A stretch of DNA of 64,000 nucleotides from Sapria himalayana (GCA_029783825.1 JAREIK010000385.1:1737501-1801500), one strand, 5' to 3'. Counted from the stretch's first letter, positions 1 through 12,320 are shown. The notes: generated from the sequence alone by a model not told the origin. Numbers and translations: made by a program.

Positions 1-452
1 GAATAATGTGCTAATAGTTTACCATGAAATTCTGTAGCAAATAGTCTAATTCAATAATTAATATTGCAAATATTAGTTGACAATTTTATCCTAATTTGCT
101 CTTCACAGAGATATTTTTTGTCCATCGTATTCTATTGAAATGACAATTTTATCCTAGTCAGCACAAAAATAATAATAATATATAATAATAATAATATATA
201 ATATTTAAAAATATAACAGATATAAATATTTAAAAAATGAAATTTGGGAAAAAATAATGAATAAAATATTGTGAGGGGAAATTATATGAATTGTAATGTA
301 TAGATAATGATTATTCTTAAATTTATTTTCTAGATTTATATATATATATATATAAGAATTTATAAATATATAAATTTAAAAATTACGGAAGAGGAGCTGT
401 AATTTTGATAATAAAATATAATTAATAAAATAAACAAATAATAAAAAAGGGG
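1..452. other. AT-rich DNA downstream of MRS2
   Basis: I see no gene. The stretch is very AT-rich with short TAA and TA microsatellites (about 168-203 and 337-353). It should contain the 3' UTR and polyadenylation region of the minus-strand MRS2 gene, whose stop codon lies at 453-455, but I cannot place the cleavage site. Confidence 0.5.
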
Positions 453-3400
453 CTACAGAGGTAAGAGCCTTTTAAACTTGAAAAACCAGAGAAAGGCAAA
501 GAATACGAAAAAACCAGCGATGCCAGTAATTATCAGAACCCACTTGAAGGCGCTTGCATCATCAAACAGAGGAATCTCGAAGTTCATGCCAAAAACTCCG
601 GCGACGACCCCGAAGATGGCCACGACAAACGTCGCCGTCGTGAGCAGCAGCTCAAACTGGATCAGCTGATTCCGAACATTATCCTGCAGTTTCAAAAACC
701 ACTGCTATGTTACATGCACATGCACATGCGCTTCATCACTCCGAGCACGAGAAGGAAACGAGGAGGGAGAAATCACGCACGAGCTGGATGTTGATGAGGT
801 CCTCCGTATCGTCGATATACTCCTTCAACTGGCGCGGACGAGAATCATCAAAAGCGAAGAGGTAGTCAGAGAGCGTAAATTCTCCATGAAAACCAGAGCA
901 GAGAACAGAGAAGATGAAGGTGGGGGGGGGGGGGGGGGGGGGGGGTACCGAAGTTAATTTGTTGAGGGTGCAGTCGATCACGACGAAATATGCTTCCAGC
1001 AGCATCTCCAGCTCTTCTATACTCTCCTCGCTATTCTCCGAGCTCCTAGTGCTCTCGTGCCGGCTCCTGGCGGTGCTCAGGCTTTTCTCCAGCGTGTGTG
1101 AATCGGGAGGGGACGATACCGGAGAAACGGGGGCAGACGAGGATGCGGCAGGAGGATCGTTAGATCTGAAGCTGATCAGCGAATGATCGCCGTGAAAAGG
1201 CGATTCGATTCTCCGCTTCTTTTCTGTGAGATACATCTCTGCCATGTCACCGTCATCGTCCATGAGCTGCTCTATCTCGTCCCTAACCTAGGCATCGGAG
1301 CGATGGAACGCAGAGAGTAAGCACACGGGCGATCAAATCCATGTCGAACATAAGCGAGACGGAACGAATTATGAGAAATAATGCGTTTTACTTTCTGCAC
1401 TCTGCGAGTCAGAGCGACGAGCCGGCTCTTCAATCTCCGTGCCCGCTCCAGGTTTGTCGTGCTGATCTTCGACGTCAACTCGTCTAGCAATGGATACGCT
1501 TCGATCTCCAGCTCTGCTGCCTTGAAAAGGGTAAAAAGGACAACACCGAGAAAGCCATTTTTCAATCAGGTACTAGCTTTTCCACATCAACCTCAACAAA
1601 AGTGTGATTCATAACACGACATTGCATTATGACAAAGCACGTGATCCGTCATCCAAAACATTTCCTCTTCGATCTGGGCTAACATTTGAATTTCGCTTCC
1701 GATTGCACTAGGCATAATTCAACGAACATGAGAATTCTATCTAAATTTTCAATTTTTTTAAATAAAAACAATATTTTAAATTTTAAAATTTTAATAAATA
1801 GGTAAATATCATTTATTTATCAAAATGCTAATTTTTTAAATTTTTTGTTTGAATTTTATTCTGCATTAAAATAATATTATTTCATTATTATTCTATAATT
1901 ATCAAGATTGATTGTCTATAATTTTGTGGAATGCACATTTTTTTTTTGCACTCTAGAAAATTATATAAATACTAATAGATAGATCTAAAAAATAATAAAT
2001 TAAATACCTATATTAGATAATTAATTACAACGAAAAATTAAAAATAACAATATTAATAAAAATAAACTAAATATTATTGATCATTTTCTGAATAATGATT
2101 ACTCGGCAAAATAATTCGAGATTGCTTTGTCTTCTAGTCAAATGTTAGCCAATTAACCTAATAAACCTAAGTCTCATAAAGAAACAACTTGAGCTTGGAG
2201 CTTAAAATCATTTTAAATAATTAAAAACATATTATAGAAATCAAATAAGATTTGGCTAAATATAAAAACTATAATTACAATATTAATTATGAGATCTAAT
2301 ATCTTAAAATATATAATACATTAAATTTTAGTCAAATTTATCATTGTCACAAGGTTGAATTTAGATAAGCTTTAAATTTGATGACTCTAATGTAGGAATT
2401 TATTATATATATAAATTTATCAATTAATGTCCTATGTATCATATAACCCCCAAGTCAACATATAAATTTTATTATAATAAAAAATTATAAATTTGAAAAT
2501 AATTAATAAATTTAAACAATATAATTAAGTAATTTCAATAACATATCATGTTCCATGATAACACTATTATATATTATAATTTTTAAACATATTTAACAAA
2601 TACAAAATATAGAAAAAAAACCCATATCATAATATTTAAAAAAATTATCACAATAAATATATTTGTAAAAATTATTTTAATATATATATTAGTTACCAAC
2701 ATATTATATTTAACCTAGTAAATAACAATATTAATAAAATAATAATTAATAACCAAATTAAAACAAAAAAAAAATCATTTTTAAATTTCATTAAAAAAAA
2801 AGTTTAGGATATGATCAGCTTATGTTAGTCTGTATATTCTTTTAATTTTATATTATATTAAGATGCATTTATAAAGAATGCTCATTTTGATATCATAATT
2901 ATTTAGATGAAAAAAAAAATTTTAAAATATTTTATAATTATTTTATCTTTTTATTAATTAGATGTCAGACAATTAAATTTATGAAATATCTTAAATGATA
3001 AGACTACTATTTTGACTTATTTAGAGTAAGCATAGTATCTTCTATACCTAAATATTAATATCAAATAAAATAAGTAAACTACAATTAGATATTATAAAAA
3101 TTTTATTATGCTTTATAAATTATAACGATGCAAGAATAAATCTACAAACAATAAGCCTAAAAAATAAATTACATAATATAATTAAATTTAAAAGATATTG
3201 TCAATTTAATATAAATGCTATAAGAATTATTATTATTATTTTTTAACTTTAAAGGATTTTGTCAATTTTAATTTTTAGTTAATTTAATTTTTTTAATATA
3301 TTTAATCTTCGAATAACTTTTTTATTGTATTTTAATTTAAATTATACTTTTAAATTATATATATATATATATATCTAAGGTTTTTTTTTATTCATATATA

Positions 3401-6400
3401 TATATATACGCACGCACGCACACACGCACACACAAGCATGCAACCTGCTGAGCAAACTGGCAGACCTAACCCAATCCAGGTTAACAACTAGCCTGAACTC
3501 TAGATGCTTGACTGGTCAAGCTAGTCTTTTATATAAGGATCGGGCGGCCTAAGCCAGAGACTTGACCAGTCCAGGCAGCCTGGACAGCTGGACCTGGATC
3601 AAGCTAGTATTTTCAGGACCCAGGGTTGCAAGTTCCAACTTTCTAGAATAGAGATCTTAAAAATATATAAATACCACCAAAAATACATAATGATAAACAT
3701 AAAATGCACTCTAATGGATGAATAATTTGTAGAAATACATCACCAAAGGGCTAAGAGAATATAATAAATCATTCAATTAATTAAATAATTTATAATCAAA
3801 ATTGTATCACTCCAGACTAGTTGTAGAAGACATACGATGCATCTTCTCATGCTATAAAAAATATAAAAAAAAAATTAAGGGAAGGCAAATAATTATCACG
3901 ACTAATTACAAAATCACATTTTTTTTATTTAAAAACAAATAACTAAATAAACCTAAAATTTTAATTAAAAAAATCTTTTTAGGTATTTTCTGAAATCTAA
4001 GTAGATTAGACGGAATGATAACCGACTAACAATTAGCCCAATTAGCCACAATTATTTTAGCATGTATTCACCTCTAAAGAGGTGGCAAAACTAGTCGGAC
4101 CAACTGAGACACAATTAGCCCAGCCCAATTATAGGTTGGCAATTGAGAATGAAGTGAGAGCTCGATCGTGCTTCAAAAATGGCCGTGTAGCCTTTGGGGG
4201 TAAATACCAAAGGTCAGTTTTTTTGATAGCCATACATTGTACAAAAAACTCAACTCATTTAGCGATTATTTTTGTCTAAAAAATTCAACAAATATGAGTC
4301 GTATAAATAGTAAAAAATAACTTATGTCTAGATATCAATCCTAAATGAATTATGTAGATAATTTGACTACTAACAATGAAAGAACTATAACTCAGGTTTA
4401 GTAGATAAATTGAGTTCTGAAAAGATATGTAGACTCTAATATTAACTCACTCGCTTATGTATGATGAGATTCCTTTATTATTTAAATAATACTATTTTTA
4501 ATTATTAGATGAAAGATAGATTAGTATAAAAATATCCTAGTTAGAGTTATCAAAAAAGCCGTGCCGGGCTGGCTCGGCATGGTTTTAGTTAACCTGCCCT
4601 TGCTAATGTGTCGTGCCTTGCCTGGCCCGGCACGATTTTATGGAGGTCAGCCTAGCACGGGGCCGTGGCATGAATCTGCCAGGTTCAGCCCGGTCGAGCC
4701 TAAACCCTAATTTTTTAAAAAAATAAGATTTCAACATCGCACATCCACGAATCTTCTTCATTTTCGGGGCTCGGCGAGCCTCGCCCGTCGGATTCAGATT
4801 CTGCCGCTGGGGTGATTTCTTGGCTGGTGCCGAGGTACCGTGCAACGGGCCATAGTACCATGTCGGGCCATGCACGACACGATGCCCAGTTGGCCTCGGC
4901 ACAGCACTGAAAATTCTCATGCTGTACCGGCCCAGGCACTGCCGAACCATGACGTGCCTCGTGTCGGACCGGCCCAGCCCGGTTGACACCTCTAATCATA
5001 GTAGAACTTGGCATACGATGTTTTTGTTATCATCAAATTGTCTTACTAGTTATCATTCATGGCTGAAAGCTTGTTATCATTGATGTAACTTGGCATCATG
5101 GGGTCGGGCTCACGGAACACCCAGCACAGGATAAACCCATGCCAGTTTGCCGTGCCACAGGCCGAACCGTGCCGGGCCAGGCACGGCATGACTTGTGCCA
5201 AAGCCAGGCCCGGGCACGGGCCCAGGCACGGAATTTTTCCGTGCTGGGCCGGCCCGGGCACGGCTGAACCGTGCCCGGAATTTTTAGACACCTCTAATTA
5301 GAATCAACTTTAAGCACTCTTTCTCAATCGCACAATTTTTTTTTAAAAAAAATTATCTTCTAAAAATCATCCGCCATACTAATTTTGTTGTATCATCTAT
5401 ACTAGACTAGGTTTTGACTCGGCATAGTTTGTTTGTATGAGTTATATCTGAATCTCAAAGTAAATATACATCATTATTGATCATCAATACTCTCTTGTGA
5501 TATGATGAGGAATAAGCCATTGGACAATTATTTTTCCATTCTCTTGGATGTTTCTATTGTCGTCATTTCCTTTCGTGTTTTTCTCTACGAGCTCTTTGTC
5601 TCATTAGATTCATTCTTGTCATCTCAATCATCAAATTTTGATAGCCACAATGCAAACAAAAAAATAAACCACAAATACAATACTAACACTATAGATGACA
5701 ACCGGGTCAGGCCGGCCCTACCCGGCACGAGGCACAGCACGGTTCAGCCGTGTCTGGGCCGGCCCAGCAAGGGAATTTCTCGTGCCCGGGCTCGTGCCGT
5801 GCCGTGCCGAGGCCAACCGGGAATCGTGCCATGCTTGGCCCGGCACGGTACCGCGGCCCGTTAGCACGGAACCGTGCCAAATTTTTTTTTATAAAAAATT
5901 AGGGTTAATGGGCGCCGAAACCCTAATTTTTTTTAAAATTAGGGTTTCGAGCACGCCCAATTCCTAATTTTTTTTAGAATTAGGGTTTCAGGCTCGTCAA
6001 AATCCTAATTTTTTTTTATAATTAGGGTTTCGAGCTCGCCGAAATCCTAATTTTTTTTAAAAATTAGGGTTTCGGGTGCGCCGAAACCCAATTTTTTTTT
6101 TTAATTTAGGGTTCGGCCTAGTCGGGCCGAACCCGGCGAATCATGCCGGGGGCCCATGGCGGGGTGAACCCCCAAAAAACCGTGCCTGGACAGGCACGGC
6201 ACGGTTATTGTTTTGTGCCGTGCCTACCCCGGCACGTAAGCCCGGTTGAGCCTGGAAAAAAACGTGTCGGGCCGGCCCAGCACGACCCGTTTGACACCTC
6301 TAACTAACACTAAGTAAGATTATTATTCAAATAATTACAAATAAAATTATTCATTTATATGGATAATTATGTAAATTCAAATTGACTAGTTAAACTACAT

Positions 6401-9400
6401 TATTTTCGGTAATAACACTAAAAACTTATTATTTGTGTAGACATATTAGATGATTATTTTCGTAAATTAAAGTTTATTAGATGATTATTTTAATCCAACG
6501 CGGTTGCATGAATATACAACTCATATATGACTCATAAGAATTATGTAGACAAATTAGTCAACCAACAGTAACCTAAATTTAAAAAAAAAAAATAATTAAA
6601 CTCTAAAATTGACTTATTTTCTCATGCATGATTAAGACTTTTATTATTTTAATAATATTATCCTCGATTATCGGACGAATAATACTAGCATAGAAATGTC
6701 ATAATGTCTCATTTAATAATATTATATTTGATATTTAAATATTAAAATCAGATTTATTTTATTTATTAGCCATTCACATTTATTTCTTTTAGACAATGCA
6801 TCAATTACTCTTAACGACTACTTCCGGTATGTACTTTTATTATCCAACCTCCAATAAAATATTATAATAATAAATATATAAATATGTGTGTGTGTGTTAA
6901 CTTTTAATATAATTTCTAAAAATCAAACAACAAAAAAATAACTCAAAATTATCACCACCATATAAAATGCTATTTTTTATATGGTAGATAAAAAGTAATT
7001 GACAAAGATATTAATTACTCTTATGACTTACTTATTACTGTCCACTAATATATCAATAGTATTACCTCCAAAAAAATAAAAAAATAAACCCTATCTAATG
7101 AATCTCGAAGCCAGGATCTACTATTTTTAGATAAATATAACATGCATGTGTGTAGCCTAGTACTTTCAGTTTCAGAATTTTTATGAGATCTAATATATCA
7201 TTACTTAATAATCACACAACAAATGCTACTTTTAAATTTTTAAAATTCCCATTAAATCTCAATTATGAATATCCTCCATTCATAATTATGTGTTTACATT
7301 ACAATTGTCTTAACATTCTCTCTCACTCCACATTTTATATCTCTTGATACCTTAATTTTTTGGGCATTCTCCAACTCTCTCAACTAGAGATGTCAACCAA
7401 GCCGAGAAGGCCCGGCACGAGGCACGGCACGATTCGGCCGTGCCTGGGCTGGCCCAGCAGGGAAATTTCTCGTGCCCGGGCTAGTGCCGTGCCCGACCAC
7501 GAAACAATCGTGTCATGCCGTGCCAAGGCCAACCGGGCCTCATGCCATGTCTGGCCTGGTTCGGTACCGTGGCACGTTGGACAGTACCATGCCGAACTCA
7601 ATTTTTTTAAAAAAATTAGGGTTACAGGGTGCACCGAAACCCTAATTTATTTTTAAATTAGGGTTTCGGGCACGACAACATCCTAATTTTTTTTAATTAG
7701 GGTTTCAGTCGTGCCAAAACCCTAATTTTTTAAAATAAGGGGTTCGACACTACGGCGTGCACCGAAACCCTAATTTTTTTTAATTAAAGCACAGTCGGGC
7801 CTAAAAAAAACGAGCCGGACCAGCCCGGCACGTCCCGTTTGACACCTCTACTCTCAACAATGATCAATTGGGAAATTAAAAAAAAAAGTTATAATCCAAC
7901 AACGATGTCCTAGAGTTAACTTTGATACTCTAAATTAACAAGACAATCAATTTTTGAGGCCACCAAAAAGTATGACTAACATATCATGCCCATCTAGGAG
8001 GGTAAAAAAGCACATATGATATCATTTTCCATGGATGCAAGTATTTTAACATCTAGTGGAAAAAGAGAGTTGGGAGTGAACAAGTACAAATTTATAAAGG
8101 GTCAATTTTATGAAAAAAAAAACATAGGTTTTGATACTAAAAATATAACTTGACATTTAAACACAGGCAGTAAAAATGTGTTATTAAATATCTTTTCATG
8201 TGAGAATTGACACAAAGTACTCTCGAGTTCAACCCTAACAAATGAGTTAAAAATGTATTATTAAATACCTTTTAGTTTTTATAAAGAACTATTATAAATA
8301 ATTTTTCCATCCACAATAAAAAATGTTTATAGAAATACAATTACAAAATAAACGATATCTAGTATAATAAGCCATGTACAATATTATTTATAATATTTTA
8401 AGCAAATTCAATATTAATAATCATAATATCTTGAATACCAAGAAAATCTTTCTATAAAAAAAAAAAGAAAAATCGTGAGCCTCAAACAATAAATGATTTA
8501 ATAAATGAATAATAGATTTTTACTACATTAATGTAATGTTTGTCACATCATCAAAACTAAGATTACACCCAACACACAACACTTCCATTTTAACATAAAT
8601 TTAAATAATATTAATATATTAAGATTCTTAACCCGTAAAAATTAGAAAAGTTACATCTGATAAATCTCAAATATAAAATATATGTAATCACACACAATTC
8701 TTTTTTATATAAATAGTTCAATTTTTCACATTACCACACTTGAGAAGTATTGCCAAGCTTAAGATATAAAAATAATATTTCAATATTTTATTAAGCTGAA
8801 TGGCTCATTATTAAAAAACTAATTAAATATTCCGCAAATTCTCACAACGCGGCTGTATTATTATATGAACATCATCCTACTTAAAATAATAAAAATAATG
8901 ACTTGTATAAAAAATAAATAAAAAAAAATAATTAAATAAATAGTTTTACCATAAATTAATATTTTTATTATTTATATAACATAAATAAATAATTAAATCC
9001 TACTAATTAAATAATAAAAAAAATAAATATAATGACTTATTTAAATTGTCATGTACAATAATGAAAGTATCATATTGACTAATATTTATTAATATTATTT
9101 ATATAAATAAATAATAACTTATATTAACATAAATATTGAGTTATATTTATTTTTTTATACAATATAAAATAAATATTGACTAATATTTATTTATTTTTTT
9201 ATACAATATAAAATAAATATTGACTAATATTTATTTATTTTTTTTTATATAACATAAAATAATGACTTATTTAAATTAATTATTAGAAAAATAAAAAAAA
9301 ATAATTTTAACATATAGTGGGATCATAGTAAATGATATAGTAAGTTTAATTAGTATTATATTAACTTGTTATTTTTTTTTTAATTGTCACGCTAAATAAT

Positions 9401-10281
9401 ATAGTATTTTTAATAATATACATACATAATAATGAATAGCATTAATATAAATTGTGTATCGACATATTCTTCCGCTTATATTAACACTTAGAATAAATTA
9501 TTGAAAGTGACAATTAAAAATCATGATATTCTTTTATTTGGTCCTAAGAGACAAATTTTAATTATATGAGATAGCTTCATTTTTTATTATTATTAATTTA
9601 TTATTATATGATGATACGCACGGGAGACAAAAAACCAGCACACAACGCAATCAAGTGAAAATAATAAGGCAGACGTAACTTTCATACCTGAGAATCTAGG
9701 AAAGAGCAAGCAGCTTCTAGAGCAACTTCAAGAGCCCTGAACTCGAAGGGCAAATAATCCGGCGAAGTGTTTCTGAAAATATTATCAAAATTCCTCCTGC
9801 TCTTTCCCGTCAGATCGGAGCCATCAGATTGCCAAACCGCGCCGGCAGCTGACGTGGTCAGCCGCCTCTGCAGCTCCACCACGTACTGCATCACCGAGCT
9901 GTCCAGAGAGTTTAGCAGAAGGACCTCATCGGCTGTTATTATACACCTAATCTGCTCCAGGTTAACCACAATGGCCTTCTCTCTGCCGAGCATGGTCGAA
10001 GGATAAACAAAGAGAGGGTCGAGGAGGCGCAGATCACGAGCGGGCAGGTCGCATCGACGCATCATAGTGAATTTATCGACCTCTATAATCTGGGAGCTGC
10101 CGGATGAGTCGACACGAATCCACGAGCGAACAAGCCCCTGCCCACGCTTCTTCAAGCCAACAACGTCCCCACCTTGAAGAGTCTGACGCCCGGAGCCGGA
10201 TGGCCTATACGAGCCGTCTTTCAGGCTTATGGAAGACGGGGGCTTTCGAGGAAGCAGCCGTTCTCTGATCTCCTCCATCAT
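453..10281 (-). CDS. MRS2: MRS2/MGT-family magnesium transporter (CorA superfamily), five exons
   Basis: Plant MRS2/MGT proteins are CorA-type Mg2+ channels of plasma or organelle membranes. Exons read from splice signals on the minus strand: 10281-9688, 1520-1392, 1287-949, 828-781 and 683-453. All introns start GT and end AG, and all junctions are phase 0, giving 198+43+113+16+76 = about 446 residues, normal for the family. Exon 1 holds the N-terminal soluble domain. Exon 2 and the start of exon 3 (VRDEIEQLMDDD) hold the helical region ending in an acidic stretch. Exon 3 has a Ser-rich variable loop and then LEMLLEAYF. Exon 5 carries helix 1, the GMN motif (about residues 402-404), an acidic loop, helix 2 and a basic C-terminus. 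The start could be either Met of MMEE (10281 or 10278). The reading frame looks intact. Odd points are the roughly 8.2-kb first intron and a G24/C24 run beside the exon 3 donor. Which MRS2 paralogue this is, and which membrane it serves, cannot be read here. Confidence 0.93.
922..945. repeat. G24 homopolymer (C24 on the coding strand) in MRS2 intron 3
   Basis: Twenty-four consecutive G on the plus strand. On the gene's strand this is a C run starting four bases into the 120-bp intron 829-948, directly after the donor GTAC. Length in the assembly may be unreliable because homopolymers are error-prone. Confidence 0.9.
1621..4541. other. AT-rich intron spacer with microsatellites and TE scraps
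   Basis: No coding sequence is visible. A mixed TA then CGCA/CACA microsatellite lies at about 3357-3432. A GC-richer segment at about 3435-3640 has imperfect inverted pieces (TTGACTGGTC against GACCAGTC). At about 4070-4210, CACCTCT and AGAGGTGGCAAAAC resemble broken hAT-type termini. The rest is unassigned. Confidence 0.4.
4542..4994. mobile_element. GC-rich hAT-type MITE, copy A (MRS2 intron 1)
   Basis: The left end TAGAGTTATCAAA and right end TTGACACCTCTA form degraded inverted termini. Flanking 8-bp direct repeats match 7 of 8: ATCCTAGT (4534-4541) and ATCATAGT (4995-5002). An 8-bp duplication is typical of hAT transposition. The interior is rich in GCCGGGCC/CGGCACG words and has one telobox-like ACCCTAA near 4706. 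It encodes no transposase. Confidence 0.85.
5098..5296. mobile_element. Truncated GC-rich hAT-type MITE, copy B
   Basis: It shares the GTGCCGGGCCAGGCACGG interior with the copy at 10775-11154 and ends in the family terminus GACACCTCTA. The left end is missing: no TIR or matching 8-bp repeat to ATTAGAAT (5297-5304) is seen. It begins about 100 bp downstream of copy A. Confidence 0.7.
5690..6302. mobile_element. GC-rich hAT-type MITE, copy C, with internal telobox array
   Basis: It is flanked by a perfect 8-bp duplication ACTAACAC (5682-5689 and 6303-6310). The right terminus is TTTGACACCTCTA; the left is a mutated TAGATGACAACC preceded by two extra bases. The outer parts are CpG-rich (CGGCACG, GGCCGGCCC). 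The middle is a tandem array described separately. No transposase is encoded. It is in MRS2 intron 1. Confidence 0.88.
5880..6118. repeat. About 42-bp tandem array of inverted telomere-type motifs
   Basis: There are about five to six units. Each has a T-run or A-run centre flanked by CCCTAA on one side and TTAGGGTTT on the other, linked by a GC-rich CGxGCxCGCCGAAA spacer. AAACCCTAA/TTAGGGTTT is the plant telobox, one and a bit plant telomere units. The two orientations make each unit a potential hairpin. Some units carry one-base changes (TCCTAA for CCCTAA). Confidence 0.85.
6311..7376. other. AT-rich intron spacer
   Basis: AT-rich intronic sequence of MRS2. I see a short TG microsatellite (about 6883-6898) but no gene or clear mobile element. 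Confidence 0.5.
7385..7850. mobile_element. GC-rich hAT-type MITE, copy D, with telobox motifs
   Basis: The termini are TAGAGATGTCAA and TTTGACACCTCTA, with a perfect 8-bp target duplication CTCTCAAC (7377-7384 and 7851-7858). The length is 466 bp. The interior has the family CGGCACG words, then about four telobox-type inverted units (about 7605-7790). It is in MRS2 intron 1. Confidence 0.93.
7859..9687. other. AT-rich intron spacer with a 44-bp tandem duplication
   Basis: No gene is visible. A 44-bp segment beginning ATACAATATAAAATAAATAT is duplicated in tandem at about 9157-9200 and 9201-9244. The rest is A/T-rich intronic sequence leading to the exon 1 donor. Confidence 0.55.
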
Positions 10282-10774
10282 TATTACTCTCTTGGCTAGT
10301 TACTAGCACACGTCAGAACACAGAGAATAATTATCATAATAAAATTCTCAAAACACTAAGTTATGCTTGAAGATTATGAATAAAAATATTGTTCACGTCT
10401 GTTGGGCACGCAGAACACAGTTCATCAAATAGGCATGTGGGGATGCTCAATGCATGCTTCCCACAGGGGGAGAAGATTTGGTCCTGATTGGCTACCCAAC
10501 TGAGCAGAAAGACAGAAATAACCCTGATCCAACCCAGGGCCTGCAATGAGTATTCGAGAGGTACCAGAGTACCCAAATAATACACTTGGTAGACATAGAA
10601 ATGTATCTTTTCGCTATCAAGAAAGAAAAAAAAAACTAACTTAAAAATCATGGATGAAATATAAAATAATTTCACTAAAATTTATACGTTATTGTGTGAT
10701 ACCGACGAAATGAACAGAACATGATAGATAGTTAATTGATCAGAAAAAAATTCTATACAGCATAAGCTTTTTTA
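10282..10774. promoter_or_regulatory. Upstream flank (5' UTR/promoter) of MRS2
   Basis: This lies directly upstream of the minus-strand MRS2 start. About 10380-10580 is less AT-rich than the surroundings and could be a 5' UTR or leader exon. An open frame there (10361-10675, minus) resembles no family I know. No TATA box or start site can be fixed. Confidence 0.3.
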
Positions 10775-11154
10775 TAGAGGTGTCAAACGGGCCGAGCCGG
10801 ACCATTTTTTTTTGAGCACGAGCATGCCTTCGTGTCTGGCCCGGCACAGTTTAAAAAAGCCGGGCCTAGACTGGCCGTACGGTTCGGGCATCGTGGGACC
10901 CCAGGTCAGATCCAATCAGACCCGACCCACGGTCTTTTTTGCGGGAGGGGCGGTCGCGAGGTCGAGCTCTGGGGACACCCGACAAGGGGCGAACCCGTGC
11001 CGGTGTGCCGTGCCACGGGCCGAACCGTGCTAGGCCAGGCACGGCACGGGCTAGGCACGGCTCATGCCTAACCCGGGCACAGCACGGGCCCTGGCATGGG
11101 ATTTTCCCGTGATGTGCCTCGTGCCGGGCCGGCCCGGTCCGGTTGACACCTCTA
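10775..11154. mobile_element. GC-rich hAT-type MITE, copy E
   Basis: The left end TAGAGGTGTCAAACGGGCC is a near-ideal family terminus and the right end is GGTTGACACCTCTA. The flanks CTTTTTTA and ACTTTTTA look like an 8-bp duplication with one T-run slip. The 380-bp interior is CpG-rich and lacks the telobox array. It sits about 0.5 kb upstream of the MRS2 start codon. Confidence 0.85.
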
Positions 11155-11947
11155 ACTTTTTAGTCATTTCAATTAAAAGTATGTTCTTCCTTTCAATTAA
11201 GTCAACTCAGCTTACGTAGGAGTGTGGGGACAAGATATTTGATTAAATATCTTATTTATTTATTTTTAAAAAAAATTGCTTATGTGACATATATATTCTA
11301 AAAAATAATTATTATTTAAAATTATAGCATTACATTCAAATGATATTTTTATCCTTTAATAGAATTTTACATACATAAATTTCTAGAGAAACTTCTGAAG
11401 ATAAAAATAAATAAATATAACTCATCTCACTCGAACCCCAAAAAAGTCAACTACATAGTCAACTAATATTACATAGAAATAGTTTATTACCTATGAACAA
11501 TATATATATATTACATAGAATTATCAAAATGAGAGAACAATATTAAATTTTTTATTTAGTAAAAAATTTTTGAAATAAATTATTATAAAACGAGCACAAA
11601 AAGAACTATCATCAAAAGAATAGACTATATTGACATCGTCCTAACCTAGAGCCCACGTAACATTGTCATTGACCTAGACCCAGCTCCTAAGAATCAGATA
11701 TAAGTATCAAAGAAGAAAAAAATAGTAAAAGTGCCTCAAGAAGAAGTATTTTCACTTCACAAATATTAATTGCCCTCATGAGAAGAAATCTAAAATATAT
11801 CTCTTGAGTAAGTATATTAAGACCGTTGAGTGTATGCATATAATCCAACTTGAATAGATTTGATGGTCTATTATACAACATCTAGATCCTAAAACATTCT
11901 TCCTCTTCACAACTCATGATGCAAAGTCAACACATGTCATGAGTATG
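11155..11947. other. AT-rich spacer
   Basis: I see no gene, RNA or mobile element in this AT-rich stretch. Confidence 0.5.
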
Positions 11948-12320
11948 TCTCGACCTATATGTGTCAGGCAGCCCGGGCTGGACCGGCCCGACCTGATTTT
12001 AGGCAATTCAACCTGGCTACCGTGCTAAGCCATGCATGGTACAATATGGTAATCATGTCGTGCCCGACCCAACATGGTTCTGTGGAGGTAATGCCCAACA
12101 AGGGCCCGCAGCCTGAAATCCACTGGGTTCGGCCCGATTCAGGGTTCGGCGAGCATCGCCCTACGGGCGTCAACTCATCATGACCACCACTCGATGCGTG
12201 GTCATGCATGTCGTGCTAGGGCCGATCCCTCGGCCCGCCACGGTATGGAGGGTGACAAGGGTGCACCCAATAGGGGCCCAGGCACGACACTACAGCATGC
12301 CGTGCCGGCCCAGACACGGC

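Larger units (their letters stand above)
1521..9687 (-). other. MRS2 intron 1, about 8.2 kb, with transposon insertions
   Basis: The donor is at 9687 (CAG then GTATGA on the minus strand) and the acceptor at 1521-1522 (TTTTCAAG before GCAGCAGAG). The intron is mostly AT-rich spacer and holds four GC-rich hAT-type elements or fragments (4542-4994, 5098-5296, 5690-6302, 7385-7850). It is far longer than the other introns of this gene (88-120 bp). Confidence 0.85.

Noticed and set aside
914..1186. Plus-strand 90-codon frame starting with a Gly run, and the frame at 1381-1614
   Set aside because: Antisense shadows of MRS2 exons 2 and 3.
4603..5301. Arg/Pro/Gly-rich open frames on both strands, also at 5502-5967, 7360-7656, 10812-11071, 11959-12209, 18423-18820 and 63412-63873
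   Set aside because: All coincide with GC-rich MITE copies; the repeated peptides reflect CGGCACG words, not a protein family.
5880..6118. Interstitial telomere sequence or chromosome end
   Set aside because: Motifs are single teloboxes in alternating orientation with GC-rich linkers inside a MITE with target duplications, not head-to-tail TTTAGGG arrays.
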